This document shows, one piece after another, positions 1 to 8,783 of a stretch of DNA of 64,000 bases. The stretch comes from Tessaracoccus flavescens. GTDB lineage: Bacteria > Actinomycetota > Actinomycetes > Propionibacteriales > Propionibacteriaceae. Position numbers and translations under genes: made by a program. The notes under the pieces were generated by a model that saw only the letters and a list, made by a program, of their open reading frames with translations, was not told the origin of the DNA and ran no database searches. The stretch spans positions 1,178,001 to 1,242,000 of the forward strand of contig NZ_CP019607.1 of the NCBI RefSeq assembly GCF_001998865.1, given 5' to 3'. Position 1 is the first letter of the stretch. Each line of letters begins with the position of its first letter.

Positions 1-195
1 CTCCGGGTCGGAGATCATCTCGCGGTAGCTGCCGTAGGCGGCGGGGATGCCGTGGTGGGCCGCGAACACGTCTGCCTTGTGCTGGGAGCGCGATGCGATT
101 CCGACGAGGCTGGCCCCGGGAACGAACTGGAAATCGCCCGCAACCGAGCCCGCGATGGATCCTGCTCCGACTATTCCCCAACGCACCGTACTCAT
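1..195 (-). CDS. Gfo/Idh/MocA-family oxidoreductase, N-terminal part
   Basis: The first 65 codons of a minus-strand gene whose remainder lies beyond the left edge. The N-terminus has a Rossmann dinucleotide-binding turn (GIVGAGSIAG, residues about 7-16) and an IASRS segment, typical of NAD(P)-dependent Gfo/Idh/MocA sugar or inositol dehydrogenases. The ATG is preceded at exactly 6 nt by TAGGCT (202-207), so the mRNA is probably leaderless; no Shine-Dalgarno is visible. The substrate cannot be told from this fragment. Confidence 0.8.
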   Translation of the reverse strand, partial: MSTVRWGIVGAGSIAGSVAGDFQFVPGASLVGIASRSQHKADVFAAHHGIPAAYGSYREMISDPE

Positions 196-235
196 GGCCC
201 GAGCCTATCGGTGTGGGGCCGTTTCTGAGCAGGGT

Positions 236-1612
236 TCAGGCGACCCAGGCAGGCGACATGGCGGGTTCGGGGAAGGCTTCGCGGACCGCGCGCGGCGGGT
301 CCGTCGAGGGCAGGGTGGGGCCTCGGAGCCGGTGTCGTCGGTGGAGGCGCGGCCGCCGTTGCGGATCGAGGTGCCGGGGTGCGGTGAACAGCGGCAGTCT
401 CGAAGCCTCGTCGAGGTGGATCTGCCACTGCGCCTCGGGCGGCTTCAGCGGATCGGGTTCGACCAGCCGGTGGTGGTAGGCGCAGACGAGCACCCCGTTG
501 CTGAGGGAGGTTTCGCCGCCTGCCCACCACGGGATGATGTGGTGCGCGTCGCAGGCGGAAGGGGTGGCATCGCAGCCGGGGAAGGCGCAGCCCTGGTCGC
601 GGTGGGCCAGCGCCCTGCGCAACGTTCCGGCGAACAGCCGACTGGAGCGACCGACGTCCAGTACCTCGGACTGTGCGCCGAGGACGGCGGGGATGAGGTG
701 GGCGTCGCAGGCAATGCGCCGCGCGTCTGCGGCGGTGAGGCGGACGCCGGTGGGAACCGAGGAGACCGCGCCGACGCCGCTGGCGAGGGTCTCGTAATCG
801 AGGGTGATGAACACGTGGGGCCTGTCGCCCGCGCTGACGGGCAGACTTCCGGAGGCAGCGGCCAGGGCGCAGAGCCTGACCAGCGCATCGGCCCGGCGGG
901 CGGCGCGGGTGGGCAGGTCTCCGGTGTGCTGGTACGACGCGGCCGACGGCATCAGGGCCTCGAGCTGGGCGAGGAGGGCCTCGCCTTCCGCGACGGGAAC
1001 CTGGCCTCGGATCAGCATCGAGCCGTGATGGTCTGGCACGACGACGAGGGTGCGGGCGGCCTGCGCGACGCGGGCCTGGCGGGCGAGGTGGTCTGCCTCG
1101 ACGGCCTCTGCGTGCTCCGGATCGGTCACCTCCGCCATGCGGGTGGCAAGGCGGAGGAGATCGTCTGGATCGAACTGGGCGGCGTAGCCGATGAGATCTG
1201 CCTGGCGGCGCTCGTGCCCCTCGGCGCTGAGCGCAGCCGGGGCCTTCTTCAGGCCGGAGACGATGGCCCGGGCCTGCGCCTCGGAGATGGTGCCCGCCGA
1301 CCATGCCCGTCCGATCAGCTCGAATCGCTCGGACAGCTCCGCCGCGAGGCGGACATCCGCGTGCGCCCTGCGCCGGGTGATCCGGTTGGTGGCGTGCAGC
1401 TGATCTGTGACGTTGTGCCCCGGCTCGGCGGTGAGGGCGGCCTCGTGGATGAGGCTGAGCCGGGTGGCGGAGAACTGGGTGACGGCGACATCCAGGGTGG
1501 CCACGAGCTCGAGCTTCTGGGAGCTGGAGAGCGCGGCCGACGATGCCTCGCGCAGGGCGACCCAGACGGCTTCGATGCGCCGTTCCAGCTCGTCCACTGC
1601 GATGTGTTCCAT
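236..1612 (-). CDS. DUF222 domain protein with C-terminal HNH nuclease domain
   Basis: 458 aa. The first ~300 residues are a helical DUF222 region with the usual arginine/alanine-rich helices. Near residues 345-395 lies an HNH fold: a CAFPGC knuckle, CDAHHI with the catalytic His pair, a conserved Asn in SLSNGVLVC, and a terminal YHH. This architecture is abundant in actinobacteria, often in many copies per genome, and is thought to derive from mobile endonucleases; no cellular role is established. It stands alone, facing the left-edge gene in tandem. The HNH residues look intact, so the protein may cut DNA. Confidence 0.85.
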   Translation of the reverse strand: MEHIAVDELERRIEAVWVALREASSAALSSSQKLELVATLDVAVTQFSATRLSLIHEAALTAEPGHNVTDQLHATNRITRRRAHADVRLAAELSERFELIGRAWSAGTISEAQARAIVSGLKKAPAALSAEGHERRQADLIGYAAQFDPDDLLRLATRMAEVTDPEHAEAVEADHLARQARVAQAARTLVVVPDHHGSMLIRGQVPVAEGEALLAQLEALMPSAASYQHTGDLPTRAARRADALVRLCALAAASGSLPVSAGDRPHVFITLDYETLASGVGAVSSVPTGVRLTAADARRIACDAHLIPAVLGAQSEVLDVGRSSRLFAGTLRRALAHRDQGCAFPGCDATPSACDAHHIIPWWAGGETSLSNGVLVCAYHHRLVEPDPLKPPEAQWQIHLDEASRLPLFTAPRHLDPQRRPRLHRRHRLRGPTLPSTDPPRAVREAFPEPAMSPAWVA

Positions 1613-2391
1613 ACCCTTATTCTCCGCGACGCCACTGACAGTTTTTCACCTATCCACAGGGCATTGACAAGGAAATTCGATGATTCTTCCAGCCTCTGCA
1701 TCTCCCTCACGCGGGGTCTCGCAGACCGCTGATCCGACAAGCCCCGGGCGGCGTTGACTGCAAGGTGTGGACGCCCTCGCCCGCATGGCGAACAGACCCA
1801 CCTACCGAGGCAGGCCCCGTGCAGCAAGAGCAGGCCGTCCCGGCACGACAGACGCCCGAAGCCGCGGGCCAGAACTCGGCCGTCGCGGCGCGGTGCACCC
1901 ATCAGCCCGGCTCATGCGCCCAGACCAGATGCGGCTGCTGTGCTGCGCGCCTGCCCGGATCGACCAGCGGACCCGGTCGGCCAGCCCCCGCGGGTCACGG
2001 CTGGAGGCTGCCACCCACGCAGCCAGGTCGGCAGGCCCCGCCCCGCCAGACCCGACCCATCCTTCCCCCACGACCGGCGCGGTTCGGTCCTGGCAACGCG
2101 CTTCCCGCCTACTGTCCGAGCGAGGCCAGCAGGTGCCGACCGCCGACCCGCCAGCCACCGCGACGACGGCACGGCTCCAGGCGCCTGGCGCTCGGAACCT
2201 GGCGACCCACCCGGTTCTCCTCGGCGAATCCCACCCGAACGTCGATGCCGCCATCGCGGGGGCTGGGCGCGTGAGGGCCTCGTCCACCCACCTCCACGCA
2301 GAGCCACCGGTCTGTTCCGGCGACCCTCGCACGGCCTCACGGGCCGTCCCCTGTGGCAGGCTGGGTCGAGAGTCCCGAAGGCGAGGTGGTG
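1613..2391. other. long intergenic stretch without a recognisable gene
   Basis: About 780 bp, very GC-rich. All six frames are open for long stretches but give low-complexity Arg/Pro/Ala-rich translations with no family resemblance, as expected from high GC alone. I see no tRNA-like fold, repeat array or strong hairpin. Confidence 0.5.
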
Positions 2392-2730
2392 ATGGTGATG
2401 ACCGGTGCCGAGCACTTGCTGATCACCGAGGGCGCACCCCTCAGCGAGCGACACCGCAGAGTCCTGAAGAGCATCGTCGCGGTGGTGGTGGCAGGCCTGT
2501 GGGCATTCACCCTCTACCTCCATGTGCTGCTCGCGGCCATCTTCTTCCTCCCAAGCGACGAGATGCCCGATCGCGGCGGCGTGCAGCTCGGCTTCGGGGT
2601 CGGATTCATCGTGATCGGCTTCCTCGTCGCTGCCTCGACCACCTGGCTCAGCCGACGGCTCGGGCCGACCGCATTCGGGCTGACCAATGTCGTCGTCATG
2701 GCCCTGCTCTTCATCCTCACCTGGCTGTAA
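2392..2730 (+). CDS. small integral membrane protein
   Basis: 112 aa from the ATG at 2392; the frame is open back to a GTG at 2353. Three hydrophobic segments are visible: VLKSIVAVVVAGLWAFTLYL, then a stretch around LGFGVGFIVIGFLVAA, and a C-terminal VVVMALLFILTWL. It has no recognised domain. It precedes the sigma-factor gene by 141 bp in the same direction, but nothing shows co-transcription. Function unknown. Confidence 0.55.
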   Translation: MVMTGAEHLLITEGAPLSERHRRVLKSIVAVVVAGLWAFTLYLHVLLAAIFFLPSDEMPDRGGVQLGFGVGFIVIGFLVAASTTWLSRRLGPTAFGLTNVVVMALLFILTWL

Positions 2731-2871
2731 CCGGCCGGCCACCGTCCGGACTCGACGACCACGACGGCGTCGCGTCGGAGCTCCTGGGAATCCAACCGCC
2801 CCTTAACCAACAGCAACAGAACCCGGCCTCCGCATGGCCTCGTATTACCGTGCAGAGACAAGGAGGACTCC

Positions 2872-3369
2872 ATGGGGAGCAGCCGGACGGACGAGGAGTT
2901 CGACGCTTTCGTGCGCAGCTCGTTCGCGCGGCTGACCCGCACGGGTTACCTGCTCTGCGGCGACTGGCACAAGGCCGAGGACGCGGCGCAGACGGCCCTC
3001 CTGCGACTCCACAAGCGCTGGGCTCGCATGGGCAGCGGCCGTGAGGCCTACGCCCGCCGGGCCGTCGTCACCATCCTGATCGACGAGTCCCGCCGACCTT
3101 GGCGGCGCGAGTCGCCGCAGGACGACATCAGGGACGGCACAGTCGCGGACTGGTCGGGAACCGTCGACGACCGCGACCAGCTCACCCGGGCCCTGTCCCA
3201 GCTCACCCCGCGCCGACGGACCTGCGTGGTCATGCGGTTCTACCTCGACGCGTCCGTCGCCGACACCGCCGAGGCCCTCGGCTGCTCGGAGGGCAACGTC
3301 AAACGGATGACATCGGAGGCGCTGCACGCGCTGCGCGACATCCTCACCCCCACCAGGAGTCAGACATGA
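2872..3369 (+). CDS. ECF sigma factor, SigE-like actinobacterial family
   Basis: 165 aa. Residues ~10-75 are sigma region 2 (AFVRSSFARLTRTGYLLCGD, then the AEDAAQTALLRLHKRW helix) and residues ~105-160 are sigma region 4 with its helix-turn-helix (SVADTAEALGCSEGNVKRM). The length fits the SigE/SigM-like 'SigE family' group of Streptomyces relatives. A strong AAGGAGG lies 7 nt before the ATG. The stop codon overlaps the start of the next gene (ATGA), so sigma factor and membrane partner are translationally coupled, the usual sigma/anti-sigma layout. Confidence 0.9.
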   Translation: MGSSRTDEEFDAFVRSSFARLTRTGYLLCGDWHKAEDAAQTALLRLHKRWARMGSGREAYARRAVVTILIDESRRPWRRESPQDDIRDGTVADWSGTVDDRDQLTRALSQLTPRRRTCVVMRFYLDASVADTAEALGCSEGNVKRMTSEALHALRDILTPTRSQT

Positions 3370-4448
3370 ACGACAACGAACACCTGACACACCTCATGCG
3401 CAGGAGCGTCGACGACCACGAGATCACCACCCCCGACCTGCTCCCCCGCGCGAAGGCGTCGCGGACGAGGCGGCGGGTCGGCGGCGTCGCGGGCGTCGCT
3501 GTGCTGGTCGCGGCGGGCGCGTTCGCCGTGAACTCCACGCTCGCCTCGACGAACGTCGCAACCCCCGAGCCGGCCGAGCCTGCGCCGTCGACGGCGCCTG
3601 CCGAGCCCGCCCCGTCCGTGCGGCCGACGGAACAGGCGCTCTCCAACGAGGAGGTCGCGCTCCGCTGCCAGTCGCAGCTCGACGCGTACAACGCCGACCC
3701 CGACTACGTCCCCGAGGGTTTCGCCTACCCGGCCTGGCAGATCGCCCACACCGACCAGCAGTACCGGGTGGGCGACGCCGTGCTGTTCCTCGACCCGAGC
3801 AAGGACTTCCGGTGGCCGCTCTGCATCGTGCCCGCCGAGGGCGATGCGCCGACGGAGATTCCCGACCCGGCCCCCAGTCTCGACAACCCTGAACGCCTGC
3901 TCGGACTCTGCTCCCAGTACCTCCACAACGTGCTGCCGCCAGAGAGCGACGAGCAGTTCATCGAGGGAAACCCGACCCGCCACTACGACTTCGAGACCCC
4001 GGATCTGCGAGGCGCGACGATCGTGGCGGGGGCGGAGGAGGCAGGTAACGTCACCGCCCTGCTCAAGCTCGGCGACGCCTTCTACACCTGCGACCAGGCC
4101 GGACTCGACGGCGACCTGCCAAACAGCGTCACCCGCGAGCCGTCCTATGCGTCCGGCGACGAGTTCCCGGGCGCGGGCCTCGCCTACTTCCTCCCAGGCA
4201 ACGGCAAGAGCGACGACCCGTCCGTCAGGCCCTACCTGGCAGGCTCCGGCCACGTCCCGGTCAAGCGCGCCACGAGCTTCGTGATCGACGGCCACCTCAG
4301 CGTCGAGATCGCCGAGGACGGCAGCTACGCCTTCATCGAGCACACCCAGCCGAAGCAGAGCGGGGCGATGACGATCGACTACCTCGACGCGGAGGGCAAC
4401 GTCCTCCACACCTCGACCGACGGCGGGGATCCCTACATCGTGCCGTGA
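3366..4448 (+). CDS. membrane-anchored extracytoplasmic protein, probable partner of the ECF sigma factor
   Basis: 360 aa. Residues 1-38 are a short cytoplasmic head ending in RTRRR. Residues ~39-57 are one transmembrane helix (VGGVAGVAVLVAAGAFAV). A Pro/Ala/Ser-rich linker (~65-95) and a ~260-residue extracellular domain follow. The start overlaps the sigma-factor stop by 4 bp. The type II topology and coupling suggest an anti-sigma or sensor role, but the cytoplasmic head is too short for a classical zinc anti-sigma domain (no HxxxCxxC seen). The extracellular domain was not recognised. Confidence 0.7.
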   Translation: MNDNEHLTHLMRRSVDDHEITTPDLLPRAKASRTRRRVGGVAGVAVLVAAGAFAVNSTLASTNVATPEPAEPAPSTAPAEPAPSVRPTEQALSNEEVALRCQSQLDAYNADPDYVPEGFAYPAWQIAHTDQQYRVGDAVLFLDPSKDFRWPLCIVPAEGDAPTEIPDPAPSLDNPERLLGLCSQYLHNVLPPESDEQFIEGNPTRHYDFETPDLRGATIVAGAEEAGNVTALLKLGDAFYTCDQAGLDGDLPNSVTREPSYASGDEFPGAGLAYFLPGNGKSDDPSVRPYLAGSGHVPVKRATSFVIDGHLSVEIAEDGSYAFIEHTQPKQSGAMTIDYLDAEGNVLHTSTDGGDPYIVP

Positions 4449-4455
4449 CGCGGCG

Positions 4456-5640
4456 TCAGGGGCGCTGGGCGAGGACGAAGAGACGATCGGTGTCCTCGCC
4501 CACCTCCACGTACGCCTCGATCTCCACGAGGCCCGCCGCGGCAAACGCCGCCCTGACCTGCGCCGGATCGTGCCGCACCCACGGCGTCGACACCTCGTGC
4601 CCGAGCCACTCGTCTGTCGTCTCGACGGCGGCGCCCGCGTGCAGCGCGACCGCGAGGATCCCCTCCTCGTCGAGCAGGTTGGCCAGGTAGGCGACCTGCT
4701 GGGCCACCTCGTTGGGCGTGTAGTGGATCAGGCTGTACCAGGCGGTGATCGCGCCCCAACCCGCCGCGGCAGGCGGACGGAGCAGCGTGCGCTGGTCGGC
4801 CAGCTCGAAGGCGAGGTCGGGGTGCGACCGGCGGGCGACGTCGAGCATCTCGGGTGAGAAGTCGTAGCCGGTCACCTGGGCGCCGGCCCTTGCGAGGGCG
4901 GCGGTGATCGCGCCGGTGCCCGCGCCGACGTCGGCGACGGGCCGGTCCCACGCAAGCTCGGCGACGCGCTCGATCAGCCAGCGCTCGATCGGCCGCTCGT
5001 CGAGCCAGGTGCCGAACTGCTCCTGATACTCCTCGGCGACGGCGGCGTAGGTGGCGCGGAGTTGGTCGTCGCGCTCCCCCGCACCCTCGGCGAGGATCTG
5101 CTCCCGGTCAACGTCCGCCACCGGGCCGGGCGCCGCCGGCACCTCCCCGAGCAGATGTACCCACCGGGCGTCCTGCTGCCCGGGGCGTCGCGGAAGCTCG
5201 ACGACGAGCGGCTCCTCACGGGCGGCCATCCGCTTCAGCGTCGCCTCGACGTCGGCGCGGTCGGCGAAGCCGTGCAGCCGGTCGGTGCGGGTCTTCAGCT
5301 CGCCGGGGGCCTGTGGTCCGCGCAGCAGCAGCACGGTGAGCAGGGCCCGCTCGTCCGGCGCGAGCGCGAGCACCTCGACGGCGACCTGCGCGTACTTGAT
5401 GGTGCGCCGTCCGTGGTCGGCCCACGTCGAGCCGGCCAGGCCGTGGTCCTTGAGCGCGCGCATGCCGTCCTGGACGGTGCGGTCGTCGTACTCGACGACT
5501 GGCTCGCGGCTGCTCGTCTGGTTGCAGGCCGTGCGCAGCGCGTTGAGCGTCAGCGGATAGCTGGCCGGCACCGTCACCTCCTTCTCGAGGAGGCATCCGA
5601 GCACACGCTGCTCGACGGGTGTGAGGTTCGGCAGGCTCAT
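4456..5640 (-). CDS. YceH-like (DUF480) winged-helix protein fused to a SAM-dependent methyltransferase
   Basis: 394 aa, two domains. Residues ~1-170 match DUF480/YceH: LTPVEQRVLGCLLEKEVTVP, SYPLTLNALRTACNQ and LMLRGPQAPGELKTRT-type motifs, a duplicated winged helix. Residues ~190-394 are a class I methyltransferase with motif I VADVGAGTGAITAAL, the acidic loop VTGYDFSPEMLDVA, and a later AITAWYSLIHYTP. Fusion of YceH to a methyltransferase is not the E. coli arrangement and makes a DNA- or regulator-linked methylation role conceivable, but no substrate is evident. It is convergent with the previous gene, only 7 bp apart. Confidence 0.8.
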   Translation of the reverse strand: MSLPNLTPVEQRVLGCLLEKEVTVPASYPLTLNALRTACNQTSSREPVVEYDDRTVQDGMRALKDHGLAGSTWADHGRRTIKYAQVAVEVLALAPDERALLTVLLLRGPQAPGELKTRTDRLHGFADRADVEATLKRMAAREEPLVVELPRRPGQQDARWVHLLGEVPAAPGPVADVDREQILAEGAGERDDQLRATYAAVAEEYQEQFGTWLDERPIERWLIERVAELAWDRPVADVGAGTGAITAALARAGAQVTGYDFSPEMLDVARRSHPDLAFELADQRTLLRPPAAAGWGAITAWYSLIHYTPNEVAQQVAYLANLLDEEGILAVALHAGAAVETTDEWLGHEVSTPWVRHDPAQVRAAFAAAGLVEIEAYVEVGEDTDRLFVLAQRP

Positions 5641-5731
5641 GTCTGCAGAGATTACCGGCCGTCGTCGCGGACGCTGTCGTCCAGATCACGCCGGACGACT
5701 AGACTCTTGGAGGTTTCCCAGGAGGTTATGC

Positions 5732-7006
5732 ATGGGTCGCATCGTTCAGAAGTTCGGCGGATCGTCCGTTGCGGACGCCGAGTCCATCAAGCGCGTCGCG
5801 CGCCGGATCGCCCGCACCCGCGGCGAAGGGCACGACGTCATCATCGTCATCTCGGCGATGGGTGACACCACCGACGACCTGATGGACCTCGCCCTCAAGG
5901 TGTCGCCGCGGCCCAAGTCGCGCGAGCTCGACATGCTGCTCACCACCGGGGAGCGCCAGTCGGCGGCCCTGCTGGCGATGGCGCTGTCCGACCTCGGCGT
6001 CGCAGCCGTCTCCTACACCGGCTCGCAGGCGGGCGTCATCACGACCCCCACCCACGGCAACGCGCGCATCATCGACATCACGCCCGGCCGCGTCGAGAAG
6101 GCGCTCGGTGAGGGCAACGTCGCGATCGTGGCCGGCTTCCAGGGCGTCGCGCAAACCACGAAGGACGTCACCACGCTCGGCCGTGGCGCCTCCGACACCA
6201 CCGCCGTCGCGCTCGCCGCCGCGCTGGGCGCCGACTACTGCGAGATCTACTCCGATGTCGACGGCGTCTACACCGCTGATCCGCGCATCGTGAAGTCCGC
6301 CCGACACGTCCAGGAGATCGGGTACGAGGACATGATGGAGATGGCCGCCTCGGGCGCCAAGATCCTCCACCTGCGGTGCGTCGAGTACGCCCGCCGCGAG
6401 GGAGTGCCCGTGCACGTGCGCTCCTCCTTCTCCGACCAGCCAGGCACCTGGGTCAAGAACCAGGACGAGATCACCAAGGACGACACCATGGAAGAAGCCA
6501 TCATCACCGGCGTCGCGCACGATCGCGGCGAGGCAAAGATCACCATCGCGGGCGTTCCCGACAAGGTCGGCGAGGCCGCCCGCATCTTCCGCGCCGTCGC
6601 GGACGAAGACCTCAACATCGACATGATCGTCCAGAACATCTCGCGGCTCAGCGACGTCAAGACCGACATCTCGTTCACGCTTCCGATGTCGGACGGGGCG
6701 AAGGCCATCGCGGCGCTCGAGGCGGTCAAGGACGAGGTCGGCTTCGACGAACTGCTCTACGACGACCAGATCGGAAAGGTCTCCGTCGTGGGCGTCGGGA
6801 TGCGCTCACACCCTGGCGTCTCGGCCACCTTCTTCGACGCCCTCGCCAAGGCCGACGTGAACCTGCAGATGATCTCCACCTCCGAGATCCGGATCTCCGT
6901 GATCGTCGGGGCTGACGACGTCGACCGCGCCGTCCGTGCGGCCCACACCGCGTTCGGGCTCGACGCCGACTCGGAGGCCACCGTCTACGCGGGCACCGGT
7001 CGCTGA
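5732..7006 (+). CDS. lysC: aspartate kinase
   Basis: 424 aa. Phosphorylates L-aspartate, the first step of lysine, threonine, methionine and diaminopimelate synthesis. The N-terminal KFGGSSV motif, the RGASDTTAVALAAAL loop and two C-terminal ACT domains (from about residue 265) are present. The ATG is preceded by GGAGGT. An internal ATG at 6488 (MEEAIITGV) would make a separate 172-residue ACT-only beta subunit, as known for Corynebacterium glutamicum LysC, so an alpha2beta2 enzyme with lysine/threonine feedback is likely. asd, which often follows lysC in actinobacteria, is absent here. Confidence 0.95.
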   Translation: MGRIVQKFGGSSVADAESIKRVARRIARTRGEGHDVIIVISAMGDTTDDLMDLALKVSPRPKSRELDMLLTTGERQSAALLAMALSDLGVAAVSYTGSQAGVITTPTHGNARIIDITPGRVEKALGEGNVAIVAGFQGVAQTTKDVTTLGRGASDTTAVALAAALGADYCEIYSDVDGVYTADPRIVKSARHVQEIGYEDMMEMAASGAKILHLRCVEYARREGVPVHVRSSFSDQPGTWVKNQDEITKDDTMEEAIITGVAHDRGEAKITIAGVPDKVGEAARIFRAVADEDLNIDMIVQNISRLSDVKTDISFTLPMSDGAKAIAALEAVKDEVGFDELLYDDQIGKVSVVGVGMRSHPGVSATFFDALAKADVNLQMISTSEIRISVIVGADDVDRAVRAAHTAFGLDADSEATVYAGTGR

Positions 7007-7026
7007 ACCACCGCCACCCACGTCGA

Positions 7027-7053
7027 GCAGCCGACCCGCAGCGGGTCGGCTGC
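7027..7053 (+). terminator. hairpin after lysC
   Basis: A perfect 11-bp stem GCAGCCGACCC / GGGTCGGCTGC with a 5-nt loop lies 21 bp after the lysC stop. There is no U-tract, so it may be a Rho-independent terminator of the actinobacterial I-shaped type or simply an mRNA 3' stabiliser. Confidence 0.6.
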
Positions 7054-7091
7054 AGTGTGTCGTAGGGTGGTCTGACTACCAGAGGAGTCCC

Positions 7092-8459
7092 ATGCAGCCG
7101 ATCAGCCGCCGACACGTGCTGTCCGCGCTCGCGCTGGCTCCGCTGGCGGCCTGCACCCCCGACCCGACCCCTCCGTCGACGTCCCCGACCCCGAGCGCGA
7201 CGCCGACGCAGTGGCCTGAACGCGCCGGGGACAAGCTCAGCATCGACGCCGCCGTCTTCGACGGTGCCTTCGGGACGGCCTACGTCCAGCTCGCCGCCGA
7301 CCTGCTGACGAAGGCCTACCCGAGCGTCACCACGAAGGTCACGGCGCTGGAGAAGGTCAACGAGGAACTCAAGGCCCGCTTCGCCGACGGCGCCACCCCG
7401 CCCGACCTGATCGACAACTCGGGCGCCGATCCGCTGCCGGTCGCGGAGATGCTCGACCAGTTCCTCCCCCTCGACGACGTGATCGCCGCCACCAACAGCC
7501 AGGGCGAGGTCATCTCGGAGACCCTGCACACCGGGGCTCTCAACCCGGGGAAGGTCGGCGACGACCTGATGGCCGTCAACTACGCCGTGTCGGTCTACGG
7601 CCTCTGGTACTCGGCAGCGCTGTTCGCCGCCGAGGGATGGGCCGTCCCCACCACCTGGGACGACCTGCTCGAGCTCGGCGACACCGCGCGCGGCCTCGAC
7701 AAGTACCTGTTCGTCTGGGGCGACGACGCGGCCACCTACTACCAGGAGCTCGCCGTCTCGTCGGCGATCAAGGAGGGCGGCCACGACGTCCGCAAGGCCC
7801 TCGACAACCTCGACTCCGGCTGCTGGGAGCATCCGGCGGTGATGGGCGTGCTGGAGCAGTTGGAGCTGTGCGTGAAGGAGGGCTTCTTCCTGCACGGCGG
7901 CCCGTACCTCGACGCGCAGGCCGAGTGGTCGGACCGTCAGCTGGCGCTGCTGTACCCGTCCGGCGCCTGGATCGCGCACGAGATGATCGAGCGGACGGCA
8001 GAGAACTTCGAGATGACGGTCGCGGCGGCCCCGACGCTGACGTCGTCGCCGACGCTGCCGATCACCGCGATCCACTCGGCGTCGATGGAGCCGTTCGTCG
8101 TGCCCGCGAAGGCGTCGAACCCTGATGGCGGCAAGGCCCTGTTGAAGACGATGCTGAGCCCCGAGGTCGCGCAGGAGTTCACCAGGACGAACCTGATGCC
8201 GACGATCGTGCGCAACTCGATCCCGACCGACCTGAAGTCGTCTGCCCTGACGTCGCAGACCCGCCTGCTCGCCGACGCTGGCGAGGACGTCTTCACGTGG
8301 CGGTTCAACGACTACTACGGCTTGAACCTCGAGCAGGGCGAGTTGTGGGCGCGGTTCCTGTCGAACCAGCTGTCGGCGGCGTCGCTGGCCGAACAGCTGC
8401 AGGAGATCACAGACCGGGTCCGCAACGACCCGAAGGTCGAGCGCTACACGGTCTCGTAG
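7092..8459 (+). CDS. carbohydrate ABC transporter substrate-binding lipoprotein
   Basis: 455 aa. The signal peptide carries a twin-arginine-like SRRHVL and a lipobox (LAAC, Cys about 21), followed by a Pro/Thr/Ser-rich tether; the mature protein is anchored outside the membrane. The body resembles the NgcE/family-1 sugar-binding group (WYSAALFAAEGWAVPTTWDDLLELG, TLTSSPTLPITAIHSASMEPFVV). GAGGAG lies 7 nt before the ATG. No permease or ATPase is adjacent, so it must work with transporter parts encoded elsewhere, or it is an orphan. A chitooligosaccharide/GlcNAc ligand is a guess from NgcE similarity. Confidence 0.85.
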   Translation: MQPISRRHVLSALALAPLAACTPDPTPPSTSPTPSATPTQWPERAGDKLSIDAAVFDGAFGTAYVQLAADLLTKAYPSVTTKVTALEKVNEELKARFADGATPPDLIDNSGADPLPVAEMLDQFLPLDDVIAATNSQGEVISETLHTGALNPGKVGDDLMAVNYAVSVYGLWYSAALFAAEGWAVPTTWDDLLELGDTARGLDKYLFVWGDDAATYYQELAVSSAIKEGGHDVRKALDNLDSGCWEHPAVMGVLEQLELCVKEGFFLHGGPYLDAQAEWSDRQLALLYPSGAWIAHEMIERTAENFEMTVAAAPTLTSSPTLPITAIHSASMEPFVVPAKASNPDGGKALLKTMLSPEVAQEFTRTNLMPTIVRNSIPTDLKSSALTSQTRLLADAGEDVFTWRFNDYYGLNLEQGELWARFLSNQLSAASLAEQLQEITDRVRNDPKVERYTVS

Positions 8460-8783
8460 GTCCGCCCAACCCGTTCCTCGAGCAGCCTCGGCCGACGAAG
8501 TCGCGCCAGGCGTCGTCGAAAGGCACCCACACCTACAAGCAATCCCGACCGAAGACCCCGCGCATCGTCACGAACCTTTCGACAACGGGCGATCCCGCTC
8601 TGCGGGGCGGCCCTGCTCAAGGAACGGAAGGGACAACGCGCGCCGTGCCCGGCCCTGCCGAGGGACCGGGGAGGGACAACAGGCGCTGCTCCGCAGGGTG
8701 GGCCCGCTCTAGTAACGGGAGGGACGAGTACGCCGCCGAGCGTTCCTCCTCCCGGAACGGACGGCGTCACGGGCGTTTCGACG
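8460..8783. repeat. intergenic region with three degenerate tandem units
   Basis: Between about 8586 and 8731 a ~43-48 bp unit recurs three times, each ending in a GGGACRA box (at 8630, 8673 and 8721) preceded by an ACGG(A/G)AGG or ACCGGGGAGG core and a GC-rich hairpin-prone half. The copies are diverged. A short inverted repeat (CGTTCC / GGAACG, ~8739-8758) follows. No ORF or RNA gene recognised; both flanking genes end here (convergent). Confidence 0.4.

Noticed and set aside
47..1732. 561-codon plus-strand open frame opposite the DUF222-HNH gene
   Set aside because: Low-complexity Gly/Arg/Ala translation with no motifs; the minus-strand frame has clear DUF222 and HNH features.
6726..8075. 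Long minus-strand frames opposite lysC and the sugar-binding lipoprotein
   Set aside because: Antisense shadows typical of high-GC codon use; the plus-strand genes are certain.
8586..8731. Possible CRISPR remnant
   Set aside because: Only three diverged units, unequal spacing, no unique spacers and no cas genes.
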